From positions 62,001 to 126,000 of the forward strand of contig JACVRA010000082.1 of assembly GCA_019828545.1 (NCBI GenBank): a stretch of DNA of 64,000 nucleotides. The letters are read 5' to 3'. The translations under genes were made by a program, and so were the position numbers. Positions 36,428 through 47,788 of the stretch are shown here, piece by piece (the stretch's first letter is position 1; each line of letters starts with the position of its first letter). Origin of the DNA: Paracamarosporium sp. OC-R06-R3. Lineage: Eukaryota; Ascomycota; Dothideomycetes; Pleosporales; Didymosphaeriaceae. The notes beneath the pieces are model-generated. The model was not told the origin of the DNA. It made no database searches and saw only the letters and a program-made list of their open reading frames with translations.

Positions 36428-37018
36428 GGTGTGTTTGAGCATATGAGAAAAATAAGTGTGTATGGAATCCAGGCTTGCTGTTGTCGTCGGGGTATTCTGT
36501 TCCCAGTTCCTTACCATTTCAATCATCACAGAATTGTTTATAAGCTTTCGTAAGTCGAACACTACCACGTCTTGCACATGCAGGGTGTGTGGTTTAGTGA
36601 ACGTCTAACCTACGCTAGACCCTATTTGTAGCATCTTGATCTCCGTATTTGGCAAATGCAACTACGATCCACAGTGGTCGGCGAATGGGATCCGGCCGCG
36701 ATAACATCGTAAGCAAAGGGTCTTTGGGGTAACCCAAGATTTGCAACATTCCGTCACCTTTGAGTACACGTACTTCGGAAGCAAGGGTATCGGTATGCCT
36801 AAGTTGGAGAGCTGATGAAGGTGTGTATCTATATTTGCGTCTTGATTCTAGAACGCCCAAACTGCTCAAGGCACTACCCCAAGACGTTTTCTGTTCAACA
36901 AAGGTGTTGTAGCGTCCTTATTCTAGTGCCATTCGCCTTAGCTATGCTTGGATATGAATATAACATTACCACCCAAAATCAAACATTAGCTTACACCCTC
37001 TCATCCCAGGCCCTTGCG
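36428..37018. other. Spacer between the hydrolase pseudogene and ATG28
   Basis: About 590 bp with no supported gene. It is the promoter side of the hydrolase pseudogene and the 3' flank of the Atg28 gene. Confidence 0.45.
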
Positions 37019-38512
37019 TCAGTCCGTATCAGTATCCTGATGACTTATCATCAACTCTGGATCTGGATCCTCGTTATCCGTATCGAAGAAGCTAGGCTTT
37101 GGCGGAGACACGGCGGGTTTAGGTGGCTCCTTTGGGATGCGTATAGCGGACCTCGACACCTCTTCCTCCTCGCTTTCATGACTCATGCCATCTGTATCCA
37201 CAAGATTCTCGACCACCTTCTCTTTGCCCTTCCGATTCTTCTTTATGCCAAGCGCATCTTCCAGCAAATCTTTCCCTTGCTTAAAGGCTTCTAGCTCGGC
37301 GCCGATGGCGAGAAAGAGTAGGTTCCAGTCCCTGCTCTTCACGAAATCTACCTTCTCCTCAAGGTACGTAATTGTAGCATCCATTCTCGCAATGACTTTG
37401 GACGGTGATGGAGCGCGTGAGCCTTGCTGCATCATGTCTTGCAGAGTGGTTTCGAAAGACGTAATCTTCTTGACTACGTCGTTCCATAGGACAGCACCTT
37501 CGTCCAGTGCTGCACGCTCAACGTCGACTTCCTCGCACTTGTTGATGAGTCTCGTATGCTCTTCGGTCCAGTACTCGTGTGCCATGTCGAGAGTACGACG
37601 GCGAGGCGGGAGAGACAGGTAAGACGACGTTGAAAGGGAGACATGATTGGTATCTGGTCGTTTCGTGAGGAAACTTGCAATATCCTTGTCCAAAATCGCG
37701 AGCGACGCCTTGTATGAAGAGATTTTCGCTTCGACCACGTTTTCTCCGTTTTCAAGCTCCTCCCGCACAGTCCTGTACCGGGCTTTCAGCGCCGCCAATT
37801 CCTCCTCTTTCTGCCGGATCTCTCGCTCCAAATTGGAAGCTTCGGCATGTAGAGCCTGGGTTCGCGATGCACTGCTTTCGCCTTGCTCGATTTCTCGAAT
37901 CTTCTTCTCTAGCCGCGCACGCTTCTTCGTCCATGTATCCGTCTGCCCTACAATGCCGTGAACATCGTGCAGATCCTCGTCCAAGTAGTCCAACTCCTCA
38001 GCTTTGACGCTTGCAAGCTGTTGTATACGCTTGTATATTCCCTTTCGCGCGGCGGTGAGCCCAACCTTCTTCTTTCGCGGAATGCTATCTGCGTTCTCTT
38101 CGCTATCCCTGCTTTGACTTGAGCTGCGGACACTGCTCTCGGTTGGTGTGGTGTCGCCACTCGTTACGAGGTCATCCGGTATCTTGGAGCCATTTCCAGC
38201 CAGCCCACTCATCAAGCCGTCAGCTTGCGCATCGAGCAAGTCTTGGAGCTGCTGTTCGAGGTGCCGTGCTCTGCGTTGAAGAGCGAGGAGATCATCGGGG
38301 ATGCGGGGTGCAGGCTTGAAGTGTGTCGTTGGGACGCTCCAAAGAACTGTGGACGTTATAGGAGGCGGTATGCGCGGAGCTTGTGACCGGGATCGTGATG
38401 TGGATGGGGAACGACGTGGAAGTAGCTCGTGGTCTGGGGCGCGTGGATCCTCAAAGGAATCGCGGAATCTGGACGGCGACATGGAGCCGAGCACTGAGTT
38501 GAGTAACGACAT
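37019..38512 (-). CDS. ATG28: Autophagy-related protein 28 (Atg28)
   Basis: One exon of 497 residues. The N-terminal 75 residues are Ser/Pro/Arg-rich. The block RRARHLEQQLQDLLDAQADGL (about 80-100) and the block RRRTLDMAHEYWTEEHTRL (about 300-320) match my memory of Pezizomycotina Atg28. Most of residues 80-420 is predicted coiled coil with heptad-like Leu/Glu/Lys patterns, and the tail is acidic. Family knowledge: Atg28 is a coiled-coil protein that interacts with Atg17-type scaffolds in pexophagy and selective autophagy. The start codon used is the first ATG of this frame block. A possible 48-nt upstream intron (38515-38562) would join an extra exon of up to 60 codons from an ATG near 38721 in frame, so the N-terminus is uncertain. 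Confidence 0.75.
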   Translation of the reverse strand: MSLLNSVLGSMSPSRFRDSFEDPRAPDHELLPRRSPSTSRSRSQAPRIPPPITSTVLWSVPTTHFKPAPRIPDDLLALQRRARHLEQQLQDLLDAQADGLMSGLAGNGSKIPDDLVTSGDTTPTESSVRSSSQSRDSEENADSIPRKKKVGLTAARKGIYKRIQQLASVKAEELDYLDEDLHDVHGIVGQTDTWTKKRARLEKKIREIEQGESSASRTQALHAEASNLEREIRQKEEELAALKARYRTVREELENGENVVEAKISSYKASLAILDKDIASFLTKRPDTNHVSLSTSSYLSLPPRRRTLDMAHEYWTEEHTRLINKCEEVDVERAALDEGAVLWNDVVKKITSFETTLQDMMQQGSRAPSPSKVIARMDATITYLEEKVDFVKSRDWNLLFLAIGAELEAFKQGKDLLEDALGIKKNRKGKEKVVENLVDTDGMSHESEEEEVSRSAIRIPKEPPKPAVSPPKPSFFDTDNEDPDPELMISHQDTDTD

Positions 38513-38562
38513 GCTGAGTAAGGGGTGCGTGTAAATGGTTGAGAGAGAAAAGCAGAGCTACG

Positions 38563-38721
38563 GAACCTCGATAAGCATGGTGGAATGTCGTTCAGGTGAG
38601 CTCCTGCGAGTAGCTGGTACGTGACCAATGACGTTGTCTCGGAGGTCCTTAGCGCCAAGCCGAAAACGACTGTTCACGCGTCGAGCAGGCGCAGATGACC
38701 GTAGGGAAGGGCTGCGATTCA
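38563..38721 (-). other. Possible upstream coding exon of ATG28
   Basis: An open frame with an ATG near 38721 (beginning MNRSPSLRSS) reaches a GTAGCT donor at 38562. With a CAG acceptor at 38515 it would run in frame into the ATG28 start. The composition is Arg/Ser/Pro-rich, like the start of the accepted CDS. The donor is weak, so this could equally be untranslated leader. Confidence 0.3.
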
Positions 38722-39206
38722 TGGCTAAAATCACTTCTTGAGTATTTTCACTGGTCTGTTTGTCTGTAAGCTGCAGTTGCTCTCCAAGGCTGCCATGAAG
38801 CGGGGGCACCCAAGTCGCTGGGTTGTCTTTCAATGAAATCTGTGTAGACGTGTTTGAGGGAGTGATTTTGTCGCTGAAGACATAGCAGATACGTCGCAGT
38901 ACATTCGTGCGTTACAAGCTACGTGGAACGACCTTATCCACCGAGCGAAGTTCATGTTGTGTGTGAAGAGTTGCAGCGCAGCAGCCTTCTTCCCGAAAGC
39001 GTTAGCTCGTCGGTCGCACTTGCCAAGAGTTTCCGCCCTCGCTTAGCGAGCCACCACTCCGCACAAAATTGAACTTGAGGTCGAGCATCGCGAAACCAGC
39101 ACTAACCACCACAGCACAATACCGTGAGTTTTTCTCTACCAAAATATCTGCGCACGCCGTATCTAACAATCGTTTTGCAGAAGTCGCCTATACACCGACT
39201 CTCAAC
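38722..39206. other. Divergent promoter between ATG28 and RPS2
   Basis: This spacer serves the minus-strand ATG28 gene and the plus-strand ribosomal protein gene. It contains the 5'-leader intron of RPS2, listed separately. No other gene is seen. Confidence 0.5.
39124..39180 (+). other. 5'-leader intron of RPS2
   Basis: The GTGAGT donor, TATCTAACA branch and TTTTGCAG acceptor are all close to consensus. This 57-nt intron ends 26 bp before the RPS2 ATG. Leader introns are common in fungal ribosomal protein genes. Confidence 0.7.
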
Positions 39207-40089
39207 ATGGCTGACGCACCTGCCCCCGCTCGCGGTGGATTCGGATCTCGTGGTGGTGACCGTGGTGGTCGTGGACGCGGTCGCGGCCGTGGACGTCGTG
39301 GCGGCAAGACCGAGGTACGGATAAATGGTCGCTAGGAATACGCGCGGACAGAATTGACAATCGTCACAGGAGAAGGAATGGCAGCCTGTCACCAAGCTCG
39401 GTCGTCTCGTAAAGGCCGGCAAGATTAAGAGCATGGAAGAGATGTACGTCGAAAATTTTCCCTGAGCAGGATACGGCAGGACTGACAATCGCAGCTACCT
39501 CCACTCTCTCGCCATCAAGGAGTACCAGATCGTCGACTTCTTCCTCCCCAAGCTCAAGGATGAGGTCATGAAGATCAAGCCCGTCCAGAAGCAGACCCGT
39601 GCCGGTCAGCGTACCCGTTTCAAGGCCATCGTCGTCATTGGTGACTCCGAGGGCCACATTGGTCTCGGTATCAAGACCTCCAAGGAAGTCGCGACCGCCA
39701 TCCGCGCCGCCATCATCATCGCCAAGCTCAGCGTTGTGCCCATCCGAAGAGGTTACTGGGGTACCAACCTTGGTGAGCCTCACTCGCTCCCCACCAAGGA
39801 GTCCGGCAAGTGCGGTTCCGTCACCGTCCGTCTCATCCCCGCCCCCCGTGGTACCGGCCTTGTCGCTTCGCCCGCCGTCAAGCGTCTCTTGCAGCTTGCT
39901 GGTGTCCAGGACATCTACACCGCCTCGTCCGGTTCGACCAAGACTCTTGAGAACACCCTCAAGGCAACGTTCGTCGCTGTCGCCAACTCATACGGTTTCC
40001 TTACCCCCAACCTGTGGAAGGAGACCAAGCTTCCTCGAGGCCCGCTTGAGGAGTACAGCGATGTGCTCCGTGAGGGTAAGAGGTACTAG
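39207..40089 (+). CDS. RPS2: 40S ribosomal protein S2 (uS5)
   Basis: The exons are 39207-39314, 39370-39443 and 39495-40089, giving 258 residues (yeast Rps2 is 254). The introns are 55 and 51 nt. The N-terminus is a Gly/Arg-rich RGG-type tail (about residues 9-35), a known target of arginine methylation in this family. The uS5 S5 domain follows, with KTRAGQ-like [14 protein letters not shown] and [10 protein letters not shown], then the C-terminal domain with [13 protein letters not shown]. The protein sits at the mRNA entry of the small subunit and contributes to decoding accuracy. Codon use is strongly C-ending, as expected for a highly expressed gene. Confidence 0.97.
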
Positions 40090-40705
40090 GTGTGCGGTTT
40101 GGTAGTAGCAGGTCTCTTTTCGGCATTACATTCACGGGTTCCAACATATGGCGTGAGGTAGCATCTGGGACCATTCAGGTCATTTAGTATGGAAATGACA
40201 AAACGTTCATGATATCCATGACGAACTTCAAATTTGATGTCTTTTATACGGTGACTTTTTGCATCGGCTTACTGTGATATATTCAATCCTTTACTATACC
40301 GCTTTTTACAGACTTGGTAAAGACGCCTGCGCAACGCACCCTCACATCTATCTACACATCTACTTCCCCTCGAAAACTCCCCAGCATGAGTTGAACCTCG
40401 CGTACTCATCATCTTCAATACAGTACTACCAGAAGCAGCAAATCCAAACGCAATGCGTCTAACATCTACATTTCTCTAAACCAAACCCCCTCGTCACCTC
40501 GTCACACTTCCACCCCGATAAACTCACCCACATATACAACATCCCCCACACCCACCCCAATTCTCAATCTCCCATCGCAACCCGCAAGGCCTAACCCCCA
40601 CAGCTCTCTTCCACCAACCAACCAACTAACCACGTACTATATCCCCCTACCACGGTAAGATCCGACACAACATAAAACACACATCCACCACCACCCCTAT
40701 TCTCC

Positions 40706-40736
<31 letters not shown>

Positions 40737-41625
40737 ATGTAAATCACGCCCTATCCCAAGAAAATAAAGACAATGGAAAACTAGCACCCCGTCACAACGT
40801 TAAATCAACGTTTGCTTCTCCACACCGAGTAAACGTATATGAATAGAAGAGTAAATTCGCATACTCGACACGTTAGTATAGTCAACTTTTTCCCCCCACG
40901 CATCTGGGATAGAAATGCGGTTTATATATATATACATCAGTGTGATGGATTTGATTGTGGGTATTGTGGATGCGAAAAGAGTGAAGGAGGTGTAATGCGC
41001 GTTATAAGACGAGATGAAATGGAAAAGAAGGAAATTCAAAGAGATTTTTTTTACAGGGTAATAAGGAGTGGCGTATATATAGGAATGTATCAGTGAGGTG
41101 AGATAGGTAGCGGGGTGGATATAGGTAGGCACACAGGCAGTATGTCTATTCTTTTATTACTCATTTACCATTCAAACCGAAGACACGCATTTATTATTTT
41201 ATTAGGAAACTGGTGTATTAGTCGGGATGTCGCATAGCATAGTATATACAGACACCATGCCTATCTCGATTTGTGTGGTAAGTAGCCAAGTATGACATGT
41301 AGGAGTAAAGAAAAGCTCATACAGCGGAACTACACAACCTCATTCGCGATAAGTAAGACCTGGTGTTAAGTTCGGACATGCATCTCTGTGGACCGAGCTG
41401 TACGCATACCGAACGACGATTAACAGCTACAATCTAGGTGGAAGAGCACCCGCAAAATACGCAAGACACGATAAAATTCATTGCACATTCCTTTTTGGAT
41501 CTCGATTTGTGTATCTAACCACACACACACACATACGCGTGGGCGTGCAGAACAAGCGCCAAACGCAAAGATACTCTGCACCAAAGGTACGACCGTACAC
41601 TATACATACTTTGTACGCGACTACA
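40090..41625. other. Convergent spacer with A/T-rich stretches
   Basis: About 1.5 kb lie between the 3' ends of RPS2 and the coatomer gamma gene. It contains a C/A-rich stretch (40470-40690), a 29-A run, and A/T-rich DNA with several AATAAA-like words. No gene is supported. Confidence 0.5.
40706..40734. repeat. Poly(A) run of 29
   Basis: An uninterrupted run of 29 A lies 617 bp after the RPS2 stop. No coding relic of a LINE or processed transcript precedes it. Confidence 0.9.
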
Positions 41626-44593
41626 TTACGCCACACTGCCCACCACGAGCGCCGCAACACCTTCCTCCTCACTCCTCGCCTCAATCTTCATCGTGACGCC
41701 CGTCTTAGCACTGAACGCCATCCGCACCATAGCGGCCACCTTGCCGTTTGTGATCGTTTTGCCGTAGAGCTTGAGCGTGTGCGTTGATTGGGAGAGCGGG
41801 ACATCTGTGCCCTCAAGAGGCTGAAGAGAGAGCGTCTTGATGAGTTGGTCGGTGGCATCTGGGACAATGTTAGTCTTTTTGGTGCAGGAGTTCCGAATGG
41901 ACACATCTTACCTGCTATACTCTTCATGTTAGAAAGCTGCAGCGTCTCGGTCGCCGAATCGCTGTTCGACTGCTCCCAGACATTGTCGAAGCTACCCGCA
42001 TAAGCGGGGACAACGTAGTCTGCGCCATTGAGGTCCAGGTCCTCAACTTGGTACTCGTCTGGGTAGCCCTCACCATCCTCAGGCTCGTTGGTATCAGGGT
42101 CGATCTCCTTGCTGATGAACTTTAGAGTGTTTGTGAAAGATGTGGCGATGAACTGTGACTCGGTTTCCAAGCGCTTGAATGACACGTAGATCGTTCCGGG
42201 TTCGTTTGTGGGGAGCTTTGGCGCAGGAATGATGAAGTCTTCCTCGAGCCCTATGTCGTCGTCTTCGGCCGCAACAACCATCTCTACATCCAGAAGCACG
42301 GTGTCGGGAAGTGTGTTTTTGACGTCGTACTGGAGTACGATGTGGTCCTTGAAGATATGCTTGACAGCGGTGACGACGTATTCTGTTTCTGACTCGGTAA
42401 GTTCGACCACAGCGCTTGACTTGAGCAGACCGCCATGTGCGGCAAGCTCTGGAATTTTCTGCAGTTCTTCGGCATACTTCTGCGTTGCTGCATTTGCTGA
42501 AGCAGCTGCGTCTGCTCCAGTTTTGGTGGGTGCTTTGGTGGCGCTCGGGGCCTTGAGTATGGGTGTAGAACCTTCGGTCTTCTTGCTGAGATCTGCTGCG
42601 TCTGCTTGTTCACGAGATACAGTCGGGATCTTGGTGATATCGAAAGCATCTTGGAAGGTGTCCTTCGAATCGGAGCTGACGTACATGGTGAGCTGGTGCT
42701 CAAGCGTAGGTAATGAGTACATGGAGTCGTTTCGGACAAAGCTAATAGCGAGTTCGTCATCCTGGTCCATCAGCCTCAAGTTCAGCGCCGCGCGATCTCG
42801 GACTTCGTCATCTACATCGTCAAGACACCTGGTAAGGAGCACGTGAACAGACTTCTTGATTTCCGGATCTTTCTGACCAACACCGAACTTGGCAAGCGCG
42901 GAAGTAGCGGCTGCGCGTACGATAGCATTCTCCAGGACAACTCGGTTGTAGATGTATCGAATGTATTTGGTAGGGTGTGGCGTGGAGGGACCTTCTCGTC
43001 CAAGTACGAAGAGAATGCGAACTGCAAGCTTGGTGAACTCGCAGTCTTCGATGAATTCGCAAAGAGTGGCCAAGGCGTCCTCCTTTGCTTCGGGGACGAA
43101 ACGAATAAGATCCATGATGGCTTCGACCACAGCGCGCTTGAACTCGTAGCCACCCTCATCACGAAGGATCCCACTAAGGAACGCAAGGAAGCCAGCCTGC
43201 TTCGACTTGAACTTGAGGGCCAATGTGCGGACTGCTTCGACAATGGTCACCTTGAACTCATCTGTGATCTCGGCCATGAAGCCGGTGATTTGCTTCATTA
43301 GGCGATCAACAGAAGACTCATTGCCCGTCTTGAGGAGCGTAGTGATGGCGAAGGTGGCAATGCTGCGGTTGGAGTTGGTGATGAGCGCTTCGATATCCTG
43401 GTTGCATGATCGGACAGCATCCGGCTTGAAAGAGGCCATGGTGGACAATATTCTCAAAGCGGCAAACTTGGTGACTGCGCGAGGAGATGTAAGGAAGAGC
43501 TGCAAAACATGGACAGCTTGTACAAGCTCAGCATCAGTAACGCCGCGCAAGTCACAGATAGCCTTTGCCGCCTCGAAGTTGACCATCTCAGATTTATGGC
43601 GTAACCAGCCGTCGAGAAGCTGCACCATAGGCTTGCGCAAATTGGGGTCTTCCTCGGCGAGCTTGGCGGCAAGTCTGACTAGCAGCACGGTAGCAGCAGG
43701 GCTCTTGACTACACCCGCAGCGGAGTACTGCTGTACCATCTTGACCAAGCTCATACGGTCGCCTGACCGCATCTGGTACAAGAGTCCAATGGCGTGATAC
43801 TGTGTCATGTAATTTGTGCTCGCCTGGAGTGCGTTCTGTGAGCCGCCGCCGAATCCGCCCAAAAAGCCACCTGATTTTGGTCCCGATGCTGCCTCCTGAG
43901 CCTCCGACTGCCATCTCCGGACGACATCCTTTGCGACTGGCAACAGGTGATATGAAGAGACAAGCGCGGCCGACGCAACGGAGGGGTTCTTGTCAACGAT
44001 GCATGTCTTGACCAGACGCTCAATCGCTTGTACGGTGGAGGCATCGATTACGCGGCAGAGTGCGCGGATCGCGTTGGGTCGGTAAACGACATCGCTGCCG
44101 ACGGAAGTGTCCTTCATGATGGAGGCTGTGACCATGATCACATCGTCTGCGGAGCTAGCGAGCTCCTTGAGGACAAGGTAGACCATTTGGCGGAGTGAAG
44201 CATCTTTGTTCGAGAAAAGTTTCGAGACTGCAGTGATCAGTACAAACTGCCGCTGGGACAAGGAAAGCTCGCATACTGCCGAAGAAAAGGTTGGTAGCTT
44301 CCTGTCTCCCCCAGCTCTCGCCGGTGAAGAGCAGCAACGCAAGCTTTGTCAATATCTACACTGGGTCAGCGTATCCCAGTCGTTAAGCTCCAATGCGCAA
44401 CATACCACTCTGCATTTCCGCGGCGATATGGGGCTCTGGCTGAATACTCGAGCTATTCTTCCATGTCAGCTTCCGCTGCTTAAGCACCCCTCCGCTAGCT
44501 CCCCATTGCATTGCAGGTCGCCGTACCTTCCTGGAACACCGAAGTCTTATCGATCTGTGCTACTCCGCCAACGTCCTCGTGTTTTTTGTCCAT
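41626..44593 (-). CDS. SEC21: Coatomer subunit gamma
   Basis: The exons are 44593-44527, 44452-44406, 44355-44277, 44227-41912 and 41858-41626, giving 913 residues (yeast Sec21 is 935). The introns are 74, 50, 49 and 53 nt. Three small 5' exons (67, 47 and 79 nt) rebuild the conserved start: MDKKHEDVGG, then the CRVILTKLALLLFTGE region and NLFFGISKLFSNKD, each crossing a splice junction. The Adaptin N-terminal HEAT-like solenoid spans about residues 25-560. A Thr/Ala-rich hinge follows, and then the gamma appendage with its C-terminal platform. Family knowledge: it is a core subunit of COPI coats for Golgi-to-ER retrograde traffic and binds dilysine cargo and Arf-GAP. Divergent from the lipoyl synthase gene. 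Confidence 0.96.
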
Positions 44594-45007
44594 GATTGCA
44601 GAGTGCAGGCACCCGCCGCGAGCCCGTCCTCAAATATGTGTATTGTGTCCTTGTCCTGCTCCGCCTGACGTGGCCTCTCCCGAAATCTGGCGGCGCGAAT
44701 GGGCGGGCCCGTGAACTTTGATTGTGTGGATGGCGAGAGTAAGGGGGAACCGCGGGCGGCGTGCGGTGCGTGAATGCTCAGGTCGGAATTGGCGACGTTG
44801 TGGTTGTCCTCTGCGGCGCAATGCAGGGATGCTGCCAATTGTGGGCGGTCGAGCGTTTGACGTGTTTGCATTGGATGGCCGAATGCTGAATAAGGCAGCC
44901 GCGGCCCTCTAGCGTCGGAGAGAAAGTGCGGCCAGAGGCGGGATTTCCAGGACCATCAGCACTTTTGCGCTCACCACCTCTCCTCCTCTCTACGCCTCTC
45001 ACGCACA
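44594..45007. promoter_or_regulatory. Divergent promoter of SEC21 and lipoyl synthase
   Basis: There are 414 bp between the two start codons, with no gene in it. The right part has a CT-rich stretch (CACCTCTCCTCCTCTCTACGCC) just before the lipoyl synthase ATG, typical of fungal leaders. Confidence 0.5.
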
Positions 45008-46231
45008 ATGGCAGCTTCAGTGCCCCGGTCAGCATCTCTCCTGGCAATACCGAATGCATCGCGCTCAATACGACCGGCTTCACGATGCGCCCGCACATTC
45101 GCCACTGCTGTAGATCCCCCATCGCAGCCCTCAAAGCCCGCACGACCGACCACCAGATTCGCTGACAAACTGAACGCCGGCCCCTCCTTCAACGACTTCG
45201 TAAATCCAAACGCACCGCTTTCGCCGTCTGAAGCATATGAAATCAAGACTGCCACCGTTGGCCCCGAAGGTCGCAAGAAAACCATCACACGGCTTCCCGA
45301 GTGGCTCAAAACCCCTATACCCGTAAACGACAACTACAAGCGACTGAAAAACGACCTGCGAGGGCTGAACCTACACACCGTCTGTGAAGAAGCAAAATGT
45401 CCCAATATATCGGATTGTTGGGGCGGAAGCTCTAAGAGCGCGGCTACGGCAACAATCATGTTGATGGGTGACACATGCACGCGAGGTTGCCGCTTCTGCT
45501 CTGTCAAAACCTCCAAAGCACCCCCGCCGCTGGACGTTCACGAACCAGAAAACACCGCCGAGGCACTGCGAAGGTGGGGCCTAGGCTATGTTGTTCTCAC
45601 AGCTGTGGACCGAGACGATCTCGCCGATGGCGGTGCCCGCCACTGGGCCGAATCCGTCATGAAGATCAAGCAAAAATCCCCACAAATGCTCGTGGAAACC
45701 CTCACAGGCGACTTCGCAGGCGACATGGACATGGTCAGGCTGGTCGTCCGAAGTGGAATGGACGTCTTCGCGCACAACATCGAAACAGTCGAGGAGCTCA
45801 CACCTTTCGTGCGCGACAGGAAGGCGAAGTTTAGGCAGAGTCTAGACGTCCTGCGCAATGCAAAGGAAGAGCGACCGGAACTTATCACGAAAACCAGCAT
45901 TATGCTAGGGTTGGGCGAGAAAGATGAGCAGGTCGAGCATGCTCTGAAGGAACTCCGCAAGAACGGTGTCGACGTGGTAACGTTCGGCCAATACATGCGC
46001 CCCACAAAGCGCCACATGGCTGTCAGCGAGTACATAACCCCCGACAAGTTCGAGATGTGGAGGCAGAGAGCACTCAATATGGGTTTCCTATACTGCGCGT
46101 CAGGGCCTCTCGTGCGGTCGAGTTACAAAGCTGGAGAAGCGTTCATTGAGAATGTGCTCAAGAAGCGAGCAGCAAAGAGGAACGAGATGCTTGGTGCGCA
46201 GGCTGTCGAGGACTCGTCGAAGACGATCTAG
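45008..46231 (+). CDS. LIP5: Lipoyl synthase, mitochondrial
   Basis: A single exon of 407 residues. The first about 35 residues are Arg/Ser/Ala-rich and lack acids, a mitochondrial presequence. The auxiliary iron-sulfur cluster cysteines are in [12 protein letters not shown] (about residues 125-136). The radical-SAM cysteines are in CTRGCRFC (C-x3-C-x2-C, about residues 156-163). The conserved RSSY near the C-terminus, whose Ser ligates the auxiliary cluster, is present in [12 protein letters not shown]. Family knowledge: the enzyme inserts two sulfur atoms into octanoyl groups on lipoyl domains of pyruvate and 2-oxoglutarate dehydrogenase and on glycine cleavage H protein in the matrix. All residues needed for activity are visible. 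Confidence 0.97.
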   Translation: MAASVPRSASLLAIPNASRSIRPASRCARTFATAVDPPSQPSKPARPTTRFADKLNAGPSFNDFVNPNAPLSPSEAYEIKTATVGPEGRKKTITRLPEWLKTPIPVNDNYKRLKNDLRGLNLHTVCEEAKCPNISDCWGGSSKSAATATIMLMGDTCTRGCRFCSVKTSKAPPPLDVHEPENTAEALRRWGLGYVVLTAVDRDDLADGGARHWAESVMKIKQKSPQMLVETLTGDFAGDMDMVRLVVRSGMDVFAHNIETVEELTPFVRDRKAKFRQSLDVLRNAKEERPELITKTSIMLGLGEKDEQVEHALKELRKNGVDVVTFGQYMRPTKRHMAVSEYITPDKFEMWRQRALNMGFLYCASGPLVRSSYKAGEAFIENVLKKRAAKRNEMLGAQAVEDSSKTI

Positions 46232-46735
46232 ATAATGGCATGATGAATTCCACCTTCTTGTAACATACACAGCCTAGCATATTCGGTACTTTGCGACATT
46301 TACTTGACGTCACGGATGGGCTTCAACAGCTCCAAATGAAGCGACGTCGAAACGGACAATGAGAGTTTTAGGTTATCTATTAATATACTTTCTCGTCGTG
46401 CTGTCGTGGCGCGTGGACCCAGTATTCATCGTAACGCCCCCAAGTGCCCGTGTCGTCCCATGTTCAAGGCCAGCCTAGCAGATTTCCCCTCGCCCACGGC
46501 GGCTTCCAAGGGTATCTATACCGCCCATCCGCTCCATGACGCACATACGGTTCCGAGCCTGCCTAACGCCTGACCGAGCCGTGACGAACGTACGGAATGG
46601 AATCATGTCGAACATATGAACGAGGTTGCAAGTAACTTGTGTACAGAAGATCAGCAACAAGAATGCACAACCGAGTTCCCCACAGAAAAGAAAGATGACG
46701 GGGAGAGGTGGAAGGAAGAGCGTGAGAAATCCTCA
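46232..46735. other. Convergent spacer
   Basis: About 500 bp between the lipoyl synthase stop and the stop of the minus-strand membrane-protein gene. Only terminator and 3'-UTR sequence is expected here, and no gene is seen. Confidence 0.5.
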
Positions 46736-47788
46736 CTACAACTCTTTCCTGGACGCCGCATCCGCCTGGGCGCGCAGTCCCGGTGCCGTAGTCTCGCCCG
46801 GCGCGCTCTTCTCCTCGATATCGGCCGCCCACAACGCGGCACCAACCGTATTCGTGAAGCTGAAGAAGATGCCTGCAATAGGTACAAGTTCGAGCAGCAC
46901 GGCGGGAACACCAAAGCTACAACCCATTAGCACTCCGCCTCACATGATACACCAACTAATCCAACAAACATACCTCGTATACGCGGCCTTCCTCGTCTCG
47001 ACAAACTCCTCCCTCTGCCTCTTGTTCATCTGCTTGAGCTGGAAATACCTCGCATGAGCCGTAGGCCCGAACTTCCGTCCCTGCAAGATGACAAACAGCA
47101 CGGTGCCCACCACGGGAATCATGTTCAGCGGCAGATACAAAAAGTACCTGATGATGGCCTTGGGGCTCCACTTCTCGAACGGCTTCCGCGTGATCTTGCC
47201 CAGGCGCGCCATGTAGTCGCCGCCGCCGCGCTTCATCTGGCGCTCGTGCGAGACGAGCGCTGCCTGGTTGCGCGCAAGCAGCGTGCCGTCGAAGGTGTCG
47301 ATGAGGGCGTCGTCGATGAGGAAGTTCTTGGAGAGTACGTTGAAGATTGTGGAGGCTTCCGAGAGGACGAGTAGGATTGTTGTTACGATGGCGAGGGGCC
47401 CGTTGAAGATGGTGAGGACGGCTGCTTGCGGGACGTAGGTTACGGCGAACATGAAGATGGTTACGCCGAGGCCCAGGGAGATCGTGGGGATCAGCTTGTT
47501 GGCCAGGGGCCGCCAGAGGGCGCGGTGCGTGAAGAAGAAGGCTATGCCCTGGTGGAGTGTTAGCTGGTTGTCACATTTCCATGAGATGCTTGGGTCTGTG
47601 GTTGTCTATGCTTCTACACTCTACCCCGGGTTCCAAGCTCTTCTACTGGTATTGTAGGTCTTGGGTCATCAAAATGTTGAGCTTACCTTCAGAGGGTACA
47701 GATACGCGCCCGAACGGACCGCGCCTGCAGCGAGCACTTTGGCCTGCTCATACTCTTCCTTTGCGACTTCTTTGACCTTCTCCGACAT
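46736..47788 (-). CDS. EI24/Rrt8-type multispanning membrane protein
   Basis: The exons are 47788-47687, 47548-46974 and 46916-46736, giving 285 residues. The introns are 138 and 57 nt, the first being long for this window. Hydrophobic segments lie at about residues 55-75, 80-105, 180-205 and 235-255. The ISLGLGVTIFMFAVTYVPQAAVL and LPLNMIPVVGTVLFVILQGRKFG segments and the long charged loop between them resemble the EI24-domain family that includes yeast Rrt8, Lds1 and Lds2. In yeast those proteins associate with lipid droplets and the spore wall. A role in filamentous fungi is inference. The C-terminus is Ala/Glu-rich and cytosolic. Confidence 0.7.

Noticed and set aside
40706..40734. Poly(A) run as the tail of a retrotransposed element
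   Set aside because: No coding remnant, target-site duplication or reverse-transcriptase-like sequence precedes it, so it was kept only as a homopolymer.
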